Shown here: positions 45,493 to 55,120 of the stretch, one piece after another
Layout: every line of letters begins with the position of its first letter
How positions within the stretch are numbered: the first letter of the stretch is position 1
Assembly: GCA_902582405.1 (NCBI GenBank)
Contig: CACHSA010000004.1
Coordinates: 1 to 64,000 of the forward strand
DNA: 64,000 nt
Source of the DNA: an uncultured Bacteroidota bacterium
Lineage (GTDB): Bacteria; Bacteroidota; Bacteroidia; Flavobacteriales; Flavobacteriaceae
Direction of reading: 5' to 3'
Program-made: the position numbers and the translations under genes
Notes under the pieces: generated by a model
Database searches by the model: none
What the model was told of the DNA's origin: nothing
The model's input: only the letters and a program-made list of their open reading frames with translations

Positions 45493-46359
45493 TTATGCTC
45501 TAGCTTTAAAGTATGCTAAAAGTTTTTTTACATAGCTTTCATCAACACAGCAATTAATTGTACCGGCTCCATTCATTTTAAAAATATTTAGAAATTCAGA
45601 CTGCTTTTCATAGAAATAGCTCGAAAAAGCACCACGTACTTTTTTAGAACTGGTATTAATAAATCTATTTTTGCCTGACTCTATATCAAAAAAAGAAACA
45701 AATCCCAAGTTTATAATACTTTCTTCAGATTTGTCAAAAACTCTAATACCAGTTAAATCATGCTTATTTGATGCGATCCTCAAATTTTTTTCATACTTAT
45801 CATCCAAAAAATCAGATAACAAAAATACTATCGCCTTTTTTTTAAGTATACTGGATATAAACTCTAAAGGAACAGAAATATTTGTAGATTTATTTAAAGG
45901 CTTAAACTCAAGCAGTTCTCGAATTATTCTCAATATATGGGATCTGCCTTTTTTGGGTGGAATAAATAATTCTATTTGATTAGAAAAGAGAATTAGACCT
46001 ACTTTATCATTATTTTGAAGAGCTGAAAACGATAAAGTAGCTGCAATTTCTGTGATAAAATCTCTTTTAAATTGAATGTTTGTTCCAAAAAATTCAGAAC
46101 CACTTACATCAACTAAAAGCATGAGAGTTAACTCACGTTCTTCTTCGAAAATCTTTACGTAGGGTTCATTATATCTAGCCGTAACATTCCAATCTATTGA
46201 GCGAACATCATCGCCGTATTGATATTGGCGAACTTCACTAAAAGTCATACCTCTCCCTTTGAAAGTACTATGGTATTCTCCACCAAAGACATTGTCACTT
46301 AAACGTCTAGTTTTAATTTCAATTTTTCTAACTTTTTTAAGTAGTTCTTTGGTATCCAT
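45493..46359 (-). CDS. DUF58 protein of the Bat operon
   Basis: A 288-residue protein of the DUF58 family, related to VWA domains. The signature FGGEYHSTFKGRGMTFSEVRQYQYGDDVRSIDWNVTAR (about residues 25-63) is intact, and a MIDAS-like DVSGS follows (LMLLVDVSGSEFF). No membrane segment is seen. It is always linked with MoxR ATPases and probably bridges MoxR and the VWA proteins. It begins 20 bases after moxR and ends one base before the next gene. Confidence 0.92.
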   Translation of the reverse strand: MDTKELLKKVRKIEIKTRRLSDNVFGGEYHSTFKGRGMTFSEVRQYQYGDDVRSIDWNVTARYNEPYVKIFEEERELTLMLLVDVSGSEFFGTNIQFKRDFITEIAATLSFSALQNNDKVGLILFSNQIELFIPPKKGRSHILRIIRELLEFKPLNKSTNISVPLEFISSILKKKAIVFLLSDFLDDKYEKNLRIASNKHDLTGIRVFDKSEESIINLGFVSFFDIESGKNRFINTSSKKVRGAFSSYFYEKQSEFLNIFKMNGAGTINCCVDESYVKKLLAYFKARA

Positions 46360-46379
46360 AAATTTTAAAAAAATATTTA

Positions 46380-47381
46380 CTAAGGAACTTCAACTTCATT
46401 AATTATATCTGAAATTATGTCCTCGGAAGAAATATTTTCAGCCTCAGCCTCATAAGTAAGTCCTATTCTATGTCGAAATATATCGTAAACAACTGATCTT
46501 ACATCTTCAGGGATTACATATCCTCTGTGCTTTAAAAAAGCATAACATTTTGATGCAACAGCTAAGTTAATACTTCCTCTAGGAGATGCTCCAAAGTTAA
46601 TTAATGGTTTTAATTTTTCTAGATTGTACTTTTCAGGAAACCTGGTAGCAAAAACTAGGTCTAAAATATAACGCTCTATTTTTTCATCCATATAAACTTC
46701 TCTAACGGTTTGTTGAGCAGTAATTATTTGCTTTGTTGTAGCTACAGGCTTGATAGAAATTGGTTTTAAATCCAAATTTTGTTTTACTATATCTTGTTCG
46801 TCTTTAATATCCGGATAATCTATTACAGTTTTTAACATAAACCTGTCTACTTGTGCTTCTGGTAGCGGATACGTTCCCTCTTGCTCCACGGGGTTTTGAG
46901 TCGCCATAACTAAAAAAGGTTGCTGCAGCTTGAACGTGGTGTCACCAATGGTAACCTGCTTTTCTTGCATTGCCTCTAAGAGAGCAGATTGAACTTTTGC
47001 TGGAGCACGGTTAATTTCATCTGCTAGAACAAAATTGGCAAAAATTGGTCCTTTCTTTATTGTAAAATCATTTTCTTTAATATTGTAAATCATTGTGCCT
47101 ACAACATCAGCAGGTAACAGATCAGGAGTAAATTGAATTCTACTAAAATCGGCTTTAACAGCTTTGCTTAGTGTATTAATAGCCAATGTTTTTGCAAGAC
47201 CCGGAACCCCTTCAAGTAAAATATGACCCTGCCCCAGCAGACCAATTAATAATCTCTCTATCATATTATTTTGACCAACAATTGATTTATTAATTTCTAG
47301 AACTAACAAGTCGATAAAAGCACTATCCTTTTCTATTTTTTCATTTATTTTTTTAATATCGATATCTTTCTTTGAAACCAT
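46380..47381 (-). CDS. moxR: MoxR-type AAA+ ATPase
   Basis: A 333-residue ATPase and first gene of the Bat operon. Walker A is GVPGLAKT (about 76-83) and Walker B is FVLADEINRA (about 135). Sensor and arginine-finger regions are ATQNPVEQEGTYPLPEAQVDRFM and SPRGSINLA. MoxR proteins act as chaperone-like remodelers of VWA-domain partners. It is divergent from the aldo/keto reductase gene; the 136-base gap shows no clear promoter by eye. Confidence 0.95.
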   Translation of the reverse strand: MVSKKDIDIKKINEKIEKDSAFIDLLVLEINKSIVGQNNMIERLLIGLLGQGHILLEGVPGLAKTLAINTLSKAVKADFSRIQFTPDLLPADVVGTMIYNIKENDFTIKKGPIFANFVLADEINRAPAKVQSALLEAMQEKQVTIGDTTFKLQQPFLVMATQNPVEQEGTYPLPEAQVDRFMLKTVIDYPDIKDEQDIVKQNLDLKPISIKPVATTKQIITAQQTVREVYMDEKIERYILDLVFATRFPEKYNLEKLKPLINFGASPRGSINLAVASKCYAFLKHRGYVIPEDVRSVVYDIFRHRIGLTYEAEAENISSEDIISDIINEVEVP

Positions 47382-47517
47382 AATTTATTTTTAGCGGAAC
47401 AAAATTCTTGTTTTTTTTAAGTATATCTTGTTAATAATTGGTTAAAAGTTGTAATCACATAAAAATTAAAAATGTTTATTTTGATAAAAATCAATAACTA
47501 AAACAGTATTAAATATC

Positions 47518-48375
47518 ATGAATAGAATTATTATTGGAACTATGAATTGGGGGAAGTGGGGGAAAAATTTTTCAATAAAAGAAATGTCAGATAAAATTAA
47601 ATTTTGTTTTGATCACACGCTAAACACATTTGATCATGCAGATATATATGGTGGCTACACGACAGAAAGTGAGTTTGGCAGATCTTTCAAATTATCAGGT
47701 ATCAACAGAAAAGATCTTTTTTTTATAAGTAAATGTGGTATACAATACCCCTGTGATTCAAAGAATTATGTTATTAAACATTATAATTACTCAAAGCAGC
47801 ACATAATTAATTCTGTGAACAATTCATTATCTAATTTAAAAACCGATTATTTAGACTTATTATTACTACATCGTCCTAGTCCGTTGATGAATACGGATGT
47901 GATTTCAGACGCCGTTGATGAATTAATCAAAAAAGGGAAAATAAAGGATTTTGGAGTTTCTAATTTCAAACCATCACATATTGAATTACTTTCAAAAAAT
48001 GTTAAAATTTCTTGGAATCAAATTGAATTTTCAATTTCAAATTCATCTCCAATGCTTGACGGTACAATTGACTTTCACCAAGTCAATGATATAGGTACTA
48101 TGGCATGGAGCCCACTTGGTAATTTTTTTAAAATAGATAGTCCAAAAAATCAAAGATTAAAAAAAATATTCAAAACATTAAATAAAAAATATAATACAAA
48201 TTCTGAAAATCTTCTTCTGGCATGGATTTTAAAACATCCATCAAAAATTCATCCAATAATTGGAACTACAATCAATGAGAGGATTGAAAATGCATGTGAT
48301 TCATTGAAGATTAATTTAGATATTGAAGACTGGTTTAGTATTTTTGAAGCTCAAAAAGGAGAAAGAGTACCCTAG
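47518..48375 (+). CDS. Aldo/keto reductase
   Basis: A 285-residue NADPH-dependent TIM-barrel oxidoreductase. The catalytic tetrad is Asp39 and Tyr44 (FDHADIYGGY), Lys72 (ISKCG) and His118 (LLLLHRPSP). GVSNFKPSHIELL and AWSPLG are typical, and a C-terminal IIGTTINERIENA holds the cofactor phosphate. It is closest to the YdhF-like group by its short C-terminus. Substrate unknown. The next SDR gene starts 5 bases later, so the two probably act on related carbonyls. Confidence 0.92.
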   Translation: MNRIIIGTMNWGKWGKNFSIKEMSDKIKFCFDHTLNTFDHADIYGGYTTESEFGRSFKLSGINRKDLFFISKCGIQYPCDSKNYVIKHYNYSKQHIINSVNNSLSNLKTDYLDLLLLHRPSPLMNTDVISDAVDELIKKGKIKDFGVSNFKPSHIELLSKNVKISWNQIEFSISNSSPMLDGTIDFHQVNDIGTMAWSPLGNFFKIDSPKNQRLKKIFKTLNKKYNTNSENLLLAWILKHPSKIHPIIGTTINERIENACDSLKINLDIEDWFSIFEAQKGERVP

Positions 48376-48380
48376 AAGAA

Positions 48381-49130
48381 ATGGAAGGAAAAATTATTTT
48401 AATTACAGGCGCAAGTAGCGGAATTGGTAAAGCCACAGCAGAAGTCCTTGGGGATGATAAAAACAAGCTTATAATTTGTGGAAGAAGAAAAGATCGTCTT
48501 GAAAAATTAAGATCTCAAATTAATGGTGAAGTCCACATTTTAACTTTTGACGTGAGAGATAAAAAATCAGTATTTGACTCTATATCTTCAATTCCCAACA
48601 AATTAAAAAATATTGATGTATTGATAAACAATGCTGGTAATGCACATGGTATGGATTTATCACATGAAGCAAATCTTGACGATTGGGATGCTATGATTGA
48701 TTCAAATGTAAAGGGTCTCATTTATGTTACCAAAGCAATACTCCCTATAATGACAAAAAGAAATCAAGGGCAAATAATAAATATGGGTTCAATTGCGGGA
48801 TTTGAGGTCTATCCAATGGGTAATGTCTATTGTGCGAGTAAATTTGCAGTTGATGCATTCACAAAAGGTTTGAGAATTGATTTGAATAAATTTAATATTC
48901 GAGTTTGTGCAATACACCCTGGACTAGTAGAAACAGAATTTTCAATGGTAAGATTCAAAGGGGATTTGCAAAAATCGAAAAAAGTTTACAAAGACATTAA
49001 CCCATTAAATCCATTTGATGTAGCAAATGCTATCAAATATATGATAAATGTTCCTTTAAGAGTTACCATTTCTGATCTTACAATTTTAGCTACAGATCAA
49101 GCAAATGCAACAATAATTAACAGAAAATAA
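48381..49130 (+). CDS. Short-chain dehydrogenase (YdfG-like)
   Basis: A 249-residue SDR. TGASSGIG (about 9-16) and GRRKDRL fit NADP binding, with NNAG at 83-86. The catalytic Ser137 (NMGSIAG) and Tyr150/Lys154 (YCASK) are all present. The best match in pattern is the YdfG/serine or 3-hydroxy acid dehydrogenase group (VETEFSMVRFKGD). Cotranscribed with the aldo/keto reductase, and it ends 3 bases before the convergent esterase. Confidence 0.92.
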   Translation: MEGKIILITGASSGIGKATAEVLGDDKNKLIICGRRKDRLEKLRSQINGEVHILTFDVRDKKSVFDSISSIPNKLKNIDVLINNAGNAHGMDLSHEANLDDWDAMIDSNVKGLIYVTKAILPIMTKRNQGQIINMGSIAGFEVYPMGNVYCASKFAVDAFTKGLRIDLNKFNIRVCAIHPGLVETEFSMVRFKGDLQKSKKVYKDINPLNPFDVANAIKYMINVPLRVTISDLTILATDQANATIINRK

Positions 49131-49133
49131 CTT

Positions 49134-50102
49134 TTACTCAGCACCAAGCATTCTTAAAGCAAAGCTCTCCGGGCTTTCTTGATAAATTCCCGAGAAATTT
49201 AAATTTGCATCAATTGCGTTTTTTCTAAGGTAGTCCGCATGTAAAAAACTATGATAAAGTATATCAAAATCTATCTCATTATTCATATTTATGAGATCTT
49301 TTCCTGCCCTATTTGAAATGTAAAAAGGTGGGTCCATTTTGTCCATCATCGATGAATAATCAAGTTTTTCTAATAACTTTCCATCTGGCTCGCCTTTATA
49401 AAAATTTAAATAAATTTCATCTAGTTCTGAATATAATTTTCTCATTTCATCAATATTGAATCCCTTAAAAACTTTTTCCCATTTGTAAACATTATAGGAG
49501 GACTGAGCTTCTATAGCTAGAATACCCGAGATTCTTTCAAATTTGTTATCTTTGAGTCCGTTCCAAAGGGAAATTCCAGCCCCTGCTGAAACACCGGAGA
49601 GAACTACATCTTCGTCTTTTAAGTTCAATAATTTTCTTTTTTGTTCTAAAAATGAAATTACTTTCTCACCGTCTTCTAGCGAGGTTAGCACCCCCTTTGA
49701 ACCCTCAGAGTCCAGAAAAGAATAATTAGCACTTACTATAATTATTCCTTTTTTTATAATTTTTAAAAAAATGCTTGATAAATATTCTTCAAAAATATCT
49801 GATTTGTCTCCTCCAACAAATGCACCTCCATGGAAGAAAATTATAAGACCTTTGGGGCTTACTAAATCTGGTATGTGAATATCTAATTTATTCCTAGCTT
49901 TTTCACCATATATAACATTTTCAAAAAAGATAGAATTATCGTCAATTCTCGAAACCGAAGCCTTTACACCAAAATTCAACTCTAAATCTTTTAAATCATA
50001 ATTATTTTCCTCATTTGTACAGCTTATATTGCTTATTATTATAAAAACCAAGAGATATTGTGGATTCATTATGGATATCAAGAATTTATATATTTTATTC
50101 AC
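49134..50102 (-). CDS. Exported alpha/beta hydrolase (BD-FAE/carboxylesterase-like)
   Basis: A 322-residue alpha/beta hydrolase. The oxyanion-hole motif is FFHGGAFVGGDKSD, the nucleophile elbow is SGVSAGAGISLW, and the C-terminal His lies in HSFLHADYL. The N-terminus carries a hydrophobic signal ending in a possible lipobox (SNISCTN), so it is likely a lipoprotein. GTG at 50102, 4 bases after the hflX stop, gives the usual basic residues before the hydrophobic stretch; an ATG at 50069 (MNPQYLLVF) is the alternative. Substrate not known. Confidence 0.85.
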   Translation of the reverse strand: MNKIYKFLISIMNPQYLLVFIIISNISCTNEENNYDLKDLELNFGVKASVSRIDDNSIFFENVIYGEKARNKLDIHIPDLVSPKGLIIFFHGGAFVGGDKSDIFEEYLSSIFLKIIKKGIIIVSANYSFLDSEGSKGVLTSLEDGEKVISFLEQKRKLLNLKDEDVVLSGVSAGAGISLWNGLKDNKFERISGILAIEAQSSYNVYKWEKVFKGFNIDEMRKLYSELDEIYLNFYKGEPDGKLLEKLDYSSMMDKMDPPFYISNRAGKDLINMNNEIDFDILYHSFLHADYLRKNAIDANLNFSGIYQESPESFALRMLGAE

Positions 50103-50106
50103 TTTT

Positions 50107-51300
50107 TTAATTTAAAAAACGATTATTGAATGGATATCTTGTGACATGAATTTTTTTAATCTCTTTGAAAATGTTTTTTTTCAAATCATCAATTTTTTCC
50201 TTTTTTAATGCAGATATAAAATAGGCTTTACCATTTATCCTAGACATCCATGTTTTTTCCCATTCTTTAATTGTATAATGCTTTGAGGTCTTATTTGTGA
50301 CTAAATCGTCTTTTTCAATTATTTCTGGCACATATGCATCAATTTTATTAAAAACTAAAACAATTTTTTTATCACCACATCCAATTTCTTTAAGAATTAA
50401 ATTAACCGAGTTTATATGATTTTCAAAACAATCATGAGAAATATCCACAATGTGTAATAACAAATCCGCTTCATGTATTTCGTCTAAAGTACTTTTAAAA
50501 GACTCGATTAGTTGAGTCGGTAGTTTACGGATAAATCCGACGGTATCACTTAATAAAAAAGGTATATCTTCTATAACAACTTTTCTAACCGTGGTGTCAA
50601 GAGTGGCAAACAATTTATTTTCAGCAAATACATTACTTTTTGATAATATGTTCATTAAAGTTGATTTTCCAACATTCGTATAGCCAACCAATGCAACCCT
50701 AACTATACTTCCTCGATTATTCCTCTGAGTCTTCATTTGCTTGTCAATACTGATTAGTTTTTTTTTAAGTAAAGAGATTTTATCTCTAACTATTCTTCTA
50801 TCAGTCTCTATTTCAGTTTCTCCAGGGCCTCGCATACCAATTCCTCCTCTTTGTCTTTCAAGGTGAGTCCAAAGCCCTTTTAATCTGGGTAAAAAATATT
50901 CGTATTGTGCAAGCTCTACCTGAGTTCTTGCATAACTTGTTTTTGCTCTTTGTGCAAAAATATCTAAAATTAAAGCAGTTCTATCCATAATTTTAGATTT
51001 TAATAATTTTTCCAAATTAAATTGTTGAGTGGCTGAAAGCTCGTCATCAAAAACAACACTTGAAACCTCATTTAGTTTAACTAAACTTTTGATGTGATGC
51101 AATTTACCACTTCCAATAAATGTTCTTGGATTAGGAACTCTCATTTTTTGTATTATTCTTTTTACAACTATTCCTCCAGCTGTCCTAACTAAAAATTCAA
51201 GTTCATCAAGGTATTCGATTGATTGATTAAAGTTATCTGCTTTTTTAATTAATCCTACTATAATTACCTTTTCTAGTGATTTTTTATTGATGTCAAGCAT
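50107..51300 (-). CDS. hflX: Ribosome-associated GTPase HflX
   Basis: A 397-residue GTPase that binds the large ribosomal subunit and can split stalled or heat-damaged ribosomes. The N-terminal domain and the glycine-rich hinge are clear (ERQRGGIGMRGPGETEIETDRR, about 150-171). The G domain has G1 GYTNVGKST, G3 DTVGF and G4 NKID. Its C-terminal part is short. It is followed by the esterase gene with a gap of 4 bases and preceded by lpxH with one base. Confidence 0.95.
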   Translation of the reverse strand: MLDINKKSLEKVIIVGLIKKADNFNQSIEYLDELEFLVRTAGGIVVKRIIQKMRVPNPRTFIGSGKLHHIKSLVKLNEVSSVVFDDELSATQQFNLEKLLKSKIMDRTALILDIFAQRAKTSYARTQVELAQYEYFLPRLKGLWTHLERQRGGIGMRGPGETEIETDRRIVRDKISLLKKKLISIDKQMKTQRNNRGSIVRVALVGYTNVGKSTLMNILSKSNVFAENKLFATLDTTVRKVVIEDIPFLLSDTVGFIRKLPTQLIESFKSTLDEIHEADLLLHIVDISHDCFENHINSVNLILKEIGCGDKKIVLVFNKIDAYVPEIIEKDDLVTNKTSKHYTIKEWEKTWMSRINGKAYFISALKKEKIDDLKKNIFKEIKKIHVTRYPFNNRFLN

Positions 51301-51301
51301 C

Positions 51302-52072
51302 TTAGATATCCCAGTATTTTAATTTTAATTCATCACCATCAAATTCAGCATAAGAATAGTGATCAATCCAATCTCCTAAATTAATGTACCTAGACTCTTT
51401 ATCAATTTTTATATCACATGGATAGTGCTGATGTCCAAAAAGAAAAAAATCTCTTTTTTTTACTTTATTTTTCATTTTTGCATAATCAATTAACCAGTTG
51501 TTCTCTTCTTTTTGAAGTTTTTCATTTCTCTTCCCCGATATGATTTTATTTTTAACCGAAAAATAATGTCCTAATTTCATGCCTATATCTGGATGTACCC
51601 ATCTAAACATTGTTTGAAAAAACGAATTCCTAAAAATTTTTTTCATGATTTTGTAACCAATATCGTTAGGACCTAACCCATCTCCATGACCAATGAAAAA
51701 AGTCTTTCCTTCAATTTGAAATTCTCTGGTTTGATAATATACTTTGATTCCTAATTCTTCTTCAAAATAATTGATCATCCATTGATCATGATTCCCAACA
51801 AAAAAATATACAGGGATTCCTCTATCAGAAATCTCAGCAATTTTACCAAGTACTCTTACAAAACCTTTTGGAACAACTGTCTTGTATTCATACCAAAAGT
51901 CAAATAAGTCACCAAGTAAAAAAAGAGCCCCAACTTCTTTGTCAACATAATTTAACCATTTTAAAAAATGTGATTCCCTAATTTTACTTTCATTCATATT
52001 TGGAGCGCCCAAGTGGTTATCAGAGGCGAAAAAAACTTTCTTTCCTTTTGGTATTGCAATTTTACTTTCCAT
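51302..52072 (-). CDS. lpxH: UDP-2,3-diacylglucosamine diphosphatase
   Basis: A 256-residue calcineurin-like metallophosphoesterase of lipid A synthesis that releases UMP from UDP-diacylglucosamine. The metal-binding motifs are SDNHLG (Asp18, His20), GDLFDFW, GNHD, GHGDGLG and GHQHYP. The FWYEY and the region around SGKR are typical of LpxH. It implies a lipid A-containing outer membrane. It is the upstream partner of hflX in the same unit. Confidence 0.92.
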   Translation of the reverse strand: MESKIAIPKGKKVFFASDNHLGAPNMNESKIRESHFLKWLNYVDKEVGALFLLGDLFDFWYEYKTVVPKGFVRVLGKIAEISDRGIPVYFFVGNHDQWMINYFEEELGIKVYYQTREFQIEGKTFFIGHGDGLGPNDIGYKIMKKIFRNSFFQTMFRWVHPDIGMKLGHYFSVKNKIISGKRNEKLQKEENNWLIDYAKMKNKVKKRDFFLFGHQHYPCDIKIDKESRYINLGDWIDHYSYAEFDGDELKLKYWDI

Positions 52073-52087
52073 TGTTTTTCTAGAAAA

Positions 52088-53239
52088 TTAATTTAGTGCA
52101 CCATCTAGATCATCAATAAGATCATCAATGTCTTCAATTCCAACACTGAGCCTTATTAGAGAATCTAATAATCCACTTCTTTCTCTCTCTTTTTTTGGAA
52201 TAGAAGCATGAGTCATGCTTGCAGGATGACCAACTAAACTTTCAACACCTCCTAAAGACTCTGCTAAGGTGAAAACATTCATTTTCTTTATGATTTTTTC
52301 AGCCGTTTGATAATTTGCTCCTTTAGGAATAAATGAAAGCATTCCTCCAAAATCTTTCATTTGCTTTTTCGCAACATTAAAGAACCTGCTGTTTTTAAAC
52401 CCTGGCCAATAAACCTTATCAATTTTTTTGTGTTTCTGTAAAAATTCTGCAATTTCTCTACAATTTTCGCAATGCCTTTGCATCCTAATATGGAGAGTTT
52501 TTATTCCTCTTAGAGTCAAAAAACAATCCATAGGTCCAGGAACAGCACCTGAGGCATTTTGAATAAATGAAAGCTTTTCTGCTATTTCATCATTGTTTGT
52601 AACGATTGATCCCAAAATTAGATCACTGTGTCCTGCAAGATATTTAGTGGCTGAATGCATTACTACATCAGCACCTAAATCAAGAGGCTGTTGAATATAT
52701 GGTGAGGCAAAAGTATTATCAACGGCTGTTAAAATATTTTTACTTTTGGCTAGTTTACAAACTGTTTGAATATCAATTATATTCATCATTGGATTTGTTG
52801 GGGTTTCAATCCAAATTAACTTGGTCTTAGAATTGATTTTATTTTTTAAATTTTCTACTCTACTTAAATCCTCGAAATGAAATTTTAATCCAAATCTGGA
52901 AAATATTTTTTGAAACAGCCTGTATGAACCACCATATAAATCGTATGTAGATATAATTTCATCACCAGGTTTAAGAAGCTTCATTATTGCATCAATTGCA
53001 GCCAACCCTGAAGAAAACGCAAGTCCATACTTGCCGTTTTCAATTGATGCTAATGAGTTTTGTAATGCTTCTCTAGTTGGATTGTGAGTTCTACTATACT
53101 CAAACCCCATATGAACCCCAGGAGATTCTTGTTTATATGTTGAGGTTTGATAAATTGGTGGCATAACAGCTCCATATCCTTTTTCAAATATCTGCCCTCC
53201 GTGAATCGTTTTTGAATTAAACTTTAGTTTTTTTTTCAC
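52088..53239 (-). CDS. Cystathionine gamma-synthase/lyase (PLP enzyme)
   Basis: About 383 residues of the Cys/Met metabolism PLP family. The PLP lysine is in HSATKYLAGHSDLI. SRTHNPTREALQ, SSGLAAIDAI and the C-terminal ESLGGVESLVGHPASMTHASI are conserved. Synthase and lyase cannot be separated by eye. No ATG lies before the conserved KTIHGG segment. I chose GTG at 53239 (KKKLKFNSKTIHGG), because homologs start just before this segment; a TTG at 53257 adds six residues. Confidence 0.92.
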   Translation of the reverse strand: MKKKLKFNSKTIHGGQIFEKGYGAVMPPIYQTSTYKQESPGVHMGFEYSRTHNPTREALQNSLASIENGKYGLAFSSGLAAIDAIMKLLKPGDEIISTYDLYGGSYRLFQKIFSRFGLKFHFEDLSRVENLKNKINSKTKLIWIETPTNPMMNIIDIQTVCKLAKSKNILTAVDNTFASPYIQQPLDLGADVVMHSATKYLAGHSDLILGSIVTNNDEIAEKLSFIQNASGAVPGPMDCFLTLRGIKTLHIRMQRHCENCREIAEFLQKHKKIDKVYWPGFKNSRFFNVAKKQMKDFGGMLSFIPKGANYQTAEKIIKKMNVFTLAESLGGVESLVGHPASMTHASIPKKERERSGLLDSLIRLSVGIEDIDDLIDDLDGALN

Positions 53240-53328
53240 AATTATATTAATATACAAAGTTAATACAATCCCTTAATTATTGTTTGATTTAAATAAAATT
53301 GATTTAATTTGCTGATTCAAAAAAAAGA

Positions 53329-53670
53329 ATGAATCAATTCATATATCTAAGTAGTTGTGACACTTGCAAGCGTATTTTAAAAGAAGTTAATCTTCCAAAT
53401 GATATAATACTTAGAGATATAAAGAAAACCCCTCTTAATCCAAATGAGTTAAAATCATTTAAGAACATTACTGGAACTTTTCGTTCACTTTTAAATAATC
53501 GAGCACAAAAACTTAAAAATATTGATAAATCAATTTTAAGTGAAGAAAAAATTTTTTTATTATTAAATGAACATTACACTTATTTAAAAAGACCTATTCT
53601 TTATTTCAATGGTCAACTTTTTATTGGTAATAGTAAAAAAAATATAGAGGAAATTAAAAATATTTTTTAA
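53329..53670 (+). CDS. ArsC/Spx-family thioredoxin-fold protein
   Basis: A 113-residue protein of the arsenate reductase/Spx fold. The N-terminal CxxC is in SSCDTCKRI (Cys10, Cys13), and LKRPILYFNGQLFIG matches the RP(I/L) loop of the family. It is more like the uncharacterised YffB group than a true arsenate reductase. Its stop TAA overlaps the start of the next gene (TAATG), so the two are coupled. Confidence 0.88.
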   Translation: MNQFIYLSSCDTCKRILKEVNLPNDIILRDIKKTPLNPNELKSFKNITGTFRSLLNNRAQKLKNIDKSILSEEKIFLLLNEHYTYLKRPILYFNGQLFIGNSKKNIEEIKNIF

Positions 53671-54581
53671 TGGATATGAGGGGGGTTGCTTTTTTAGCTG
53701 CACTTGGAGCAACTACGATTTACGCGCTAAACCACACTATTGCAAAAGTTATCATGCCATATTACATTGGAGCTTTTGGACTGGTTTTGCTTCGCGTAAT
53801 TGGAGCTACCATTCTATTTTGGATTGCAAGTTTATTTATAAAAAGTGAAAAAATAGAATTTAGCGATTACCCTAGACTTTTAATAGCTTCTATCTTCGGG
53901 ATGTGTGTTAATATGCTAGCGTTTATTAAAGGGCTTAGTTTATCCACACCTATTAACGGGGCTGTTATAGTTACTTTAACCCCTCTTTTTGTATTAATTA
54001 TTTCTACAATCTTAATTAAAGAGAAAATAACATTTACAAAATTTGGAGGAATTATATTAGGATTTTCTGGAGCTGTAACTCTAATTGCATATGGAAACTC
54101 TTTCACATTAAATGCTCCAAATATTCCCTTGGGAAATACATTGATGGTTTGTAACGCATTGAGTTTTGGAACTTATTTGGTTATATCTAAACCTCTTGTT
54201 AAAAAATATTCTACTATTACTTTAATGAAGTGGATGTTTCCTCTAGGTGTTTTATATAATCTCCCCTTTACTTTAAATGAATTTATTTTGGTTGATTGGT
54301 TCAATCTGCCTTTTCACGCAATTTGGAGAATGGGTTTTGTTGTAATTTGTACTACTTTTCTAGCCTATCTCTTTAACATGTTTGCCCTTCAATACCTTAA
54401 ACCAACTACCATCAGTTCGTTTACTTACTTTCAGCCAATCATTGCTGTTACCTATGCTTCCATTACTGGTAATGATGAACTAGACTGGATAAAATTTTTG
54501 TCATGTTTGATGGTTTTTTGTGGTGTCTATTTAGTAACAAAAAGAAAAAAAAAGAAAAAATTTACAACTAATAATTCATAA
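53670..54581 (+). CDS. EamA/DMT-family permease
   Basis: A 303-residue inner-membrane transporter with about ten transmembrane helices arranged as two EamA repeats. The first is around GATTIYALNHTIAKVIMP, the second around LGNTLMVCNALSFGTYLVISKPL. The C-terminus is very basic (KRKKKKKF). Members export amino acids, purines or other metabolites; the substrate cannot be told. It is translationally coupled to the ArsC-like gene and lies 19 bases before the azurin start. Confidence 0.9.
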   Translation: MDMRGVAFLAALGATTIYALNHTIAKVIMPYYIGAFGLVLLRVIGATILFWIASLFIKSEKIEFSDYPRLLIASIFGMCVNMLAFIKGLSLSTPINGAVIVTLTPLFVLIISTILIKEKITFTKFGGIILGFSGAVTLIAYGNSFTLNAPNIPLGNTLMVCNALSFGTYLVISKPLVKKYSTITLMKWMFPLGVLYNLPFTLNEFILVDWFNLPFHAIWRMGFVVICTTFLAYLFNMFALQYLKPTTISSFTYFQPIIAVTYASITGNDELDWIKFLSCLMVFCGVYLVTKRKKKKKFTTNNS

Positions 54582-54600
54582 ATTGCAGATTATGATTTTT

Positions 54601-55104
54601 ATGAAAAAAATAAATATTCTCATATTACTACTAACTATTGTCATCTCATGCGGTGGGAACCCAGACAATAACAAAAACAAATTTGAATACAAAAAAATAG
54701 AAAAAAAGGATGATTTTTTAGATAAAAAATCTGAAGAAGCCGTCATCATATTAAATTCAAATGATCTAATGAAATTTGATAAAAATGAATTGAGAGTTTT
54801 AGAAGGACAGAAAATTACTTTAACTCTTAACCATACTGGTAAAATGAGCAAGGAAATCATGGGACACAATTTTGTTCTTTTAAAAAAAGAAACTAATCTG
54901 AATGATTTTGCTCAAAGAGCTATGCTTGCTAGAGAAAATGAATATATCCCTGATGGAGACGAAACAATTGTTTATACTAAACTTATTGGTGGTGGTGAAA
55001 GTGACACCATTACTTTTACTGCTCCTGAAAGAGGCTCATACGTCTACATATGCACATTCCCAGGACATTATGGCTTGATGCGGGGGAAATTTATAGTTAT
55101 TTAA
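54601..55104 (+). CDS. Azurin-type copper lipoprotein
   Basis: A 167-residue type I copper protein anchored as a lipoprotein (MKKINILILLLTIVISC, Cys17). The expected ligands are His89 (IMGHNFVLL), Cys151, His156 and Met160 (YICTFPGHYGLM), with the azurin spacing of Cys-5-His-4-Met. A linker of about 35 charged residues separates the anchor from the cupredoxin domain. It shuttles electrons in the periplasm. I start at the ATG at 54601; earlier in-frame TTG/ATG codons (54583, 54592) add residues before the basic MKK. It converges with the GMC dehydrogenase operon, with a gap of 16 bases. Confidence 0.93.
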   Translation: MKKINILILLLTIVISCGGNPDNNKNKFEYKKIEKKDDFLDKKSEEAVIILNSNDLMKFDKNELRVLEGQKITLTLNHTGKMSKEIMGHNFVLLKKETNLNDFAQRAMLARENEYIPDGDETIVYTKLIGGGESDTITFTAPERGSYVYICTFPGHYGLMRGKFIVI

Positions 55105-55120
55105 TTAACTTTTTTTAAAA

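Noticed and set aside
53329-53670. Arsenate resistance
   Set aside because: The protein has the ArsC fold, but no arsenite exporter or arsenic regulator is nearby, and it resembles the uncharacterised YffB/Spx group.
54583-54600. Longer start for the azurin gene
   Set aside because: The added residues precede the basic MKK of a normal lipoprotein signal and would weaken it.
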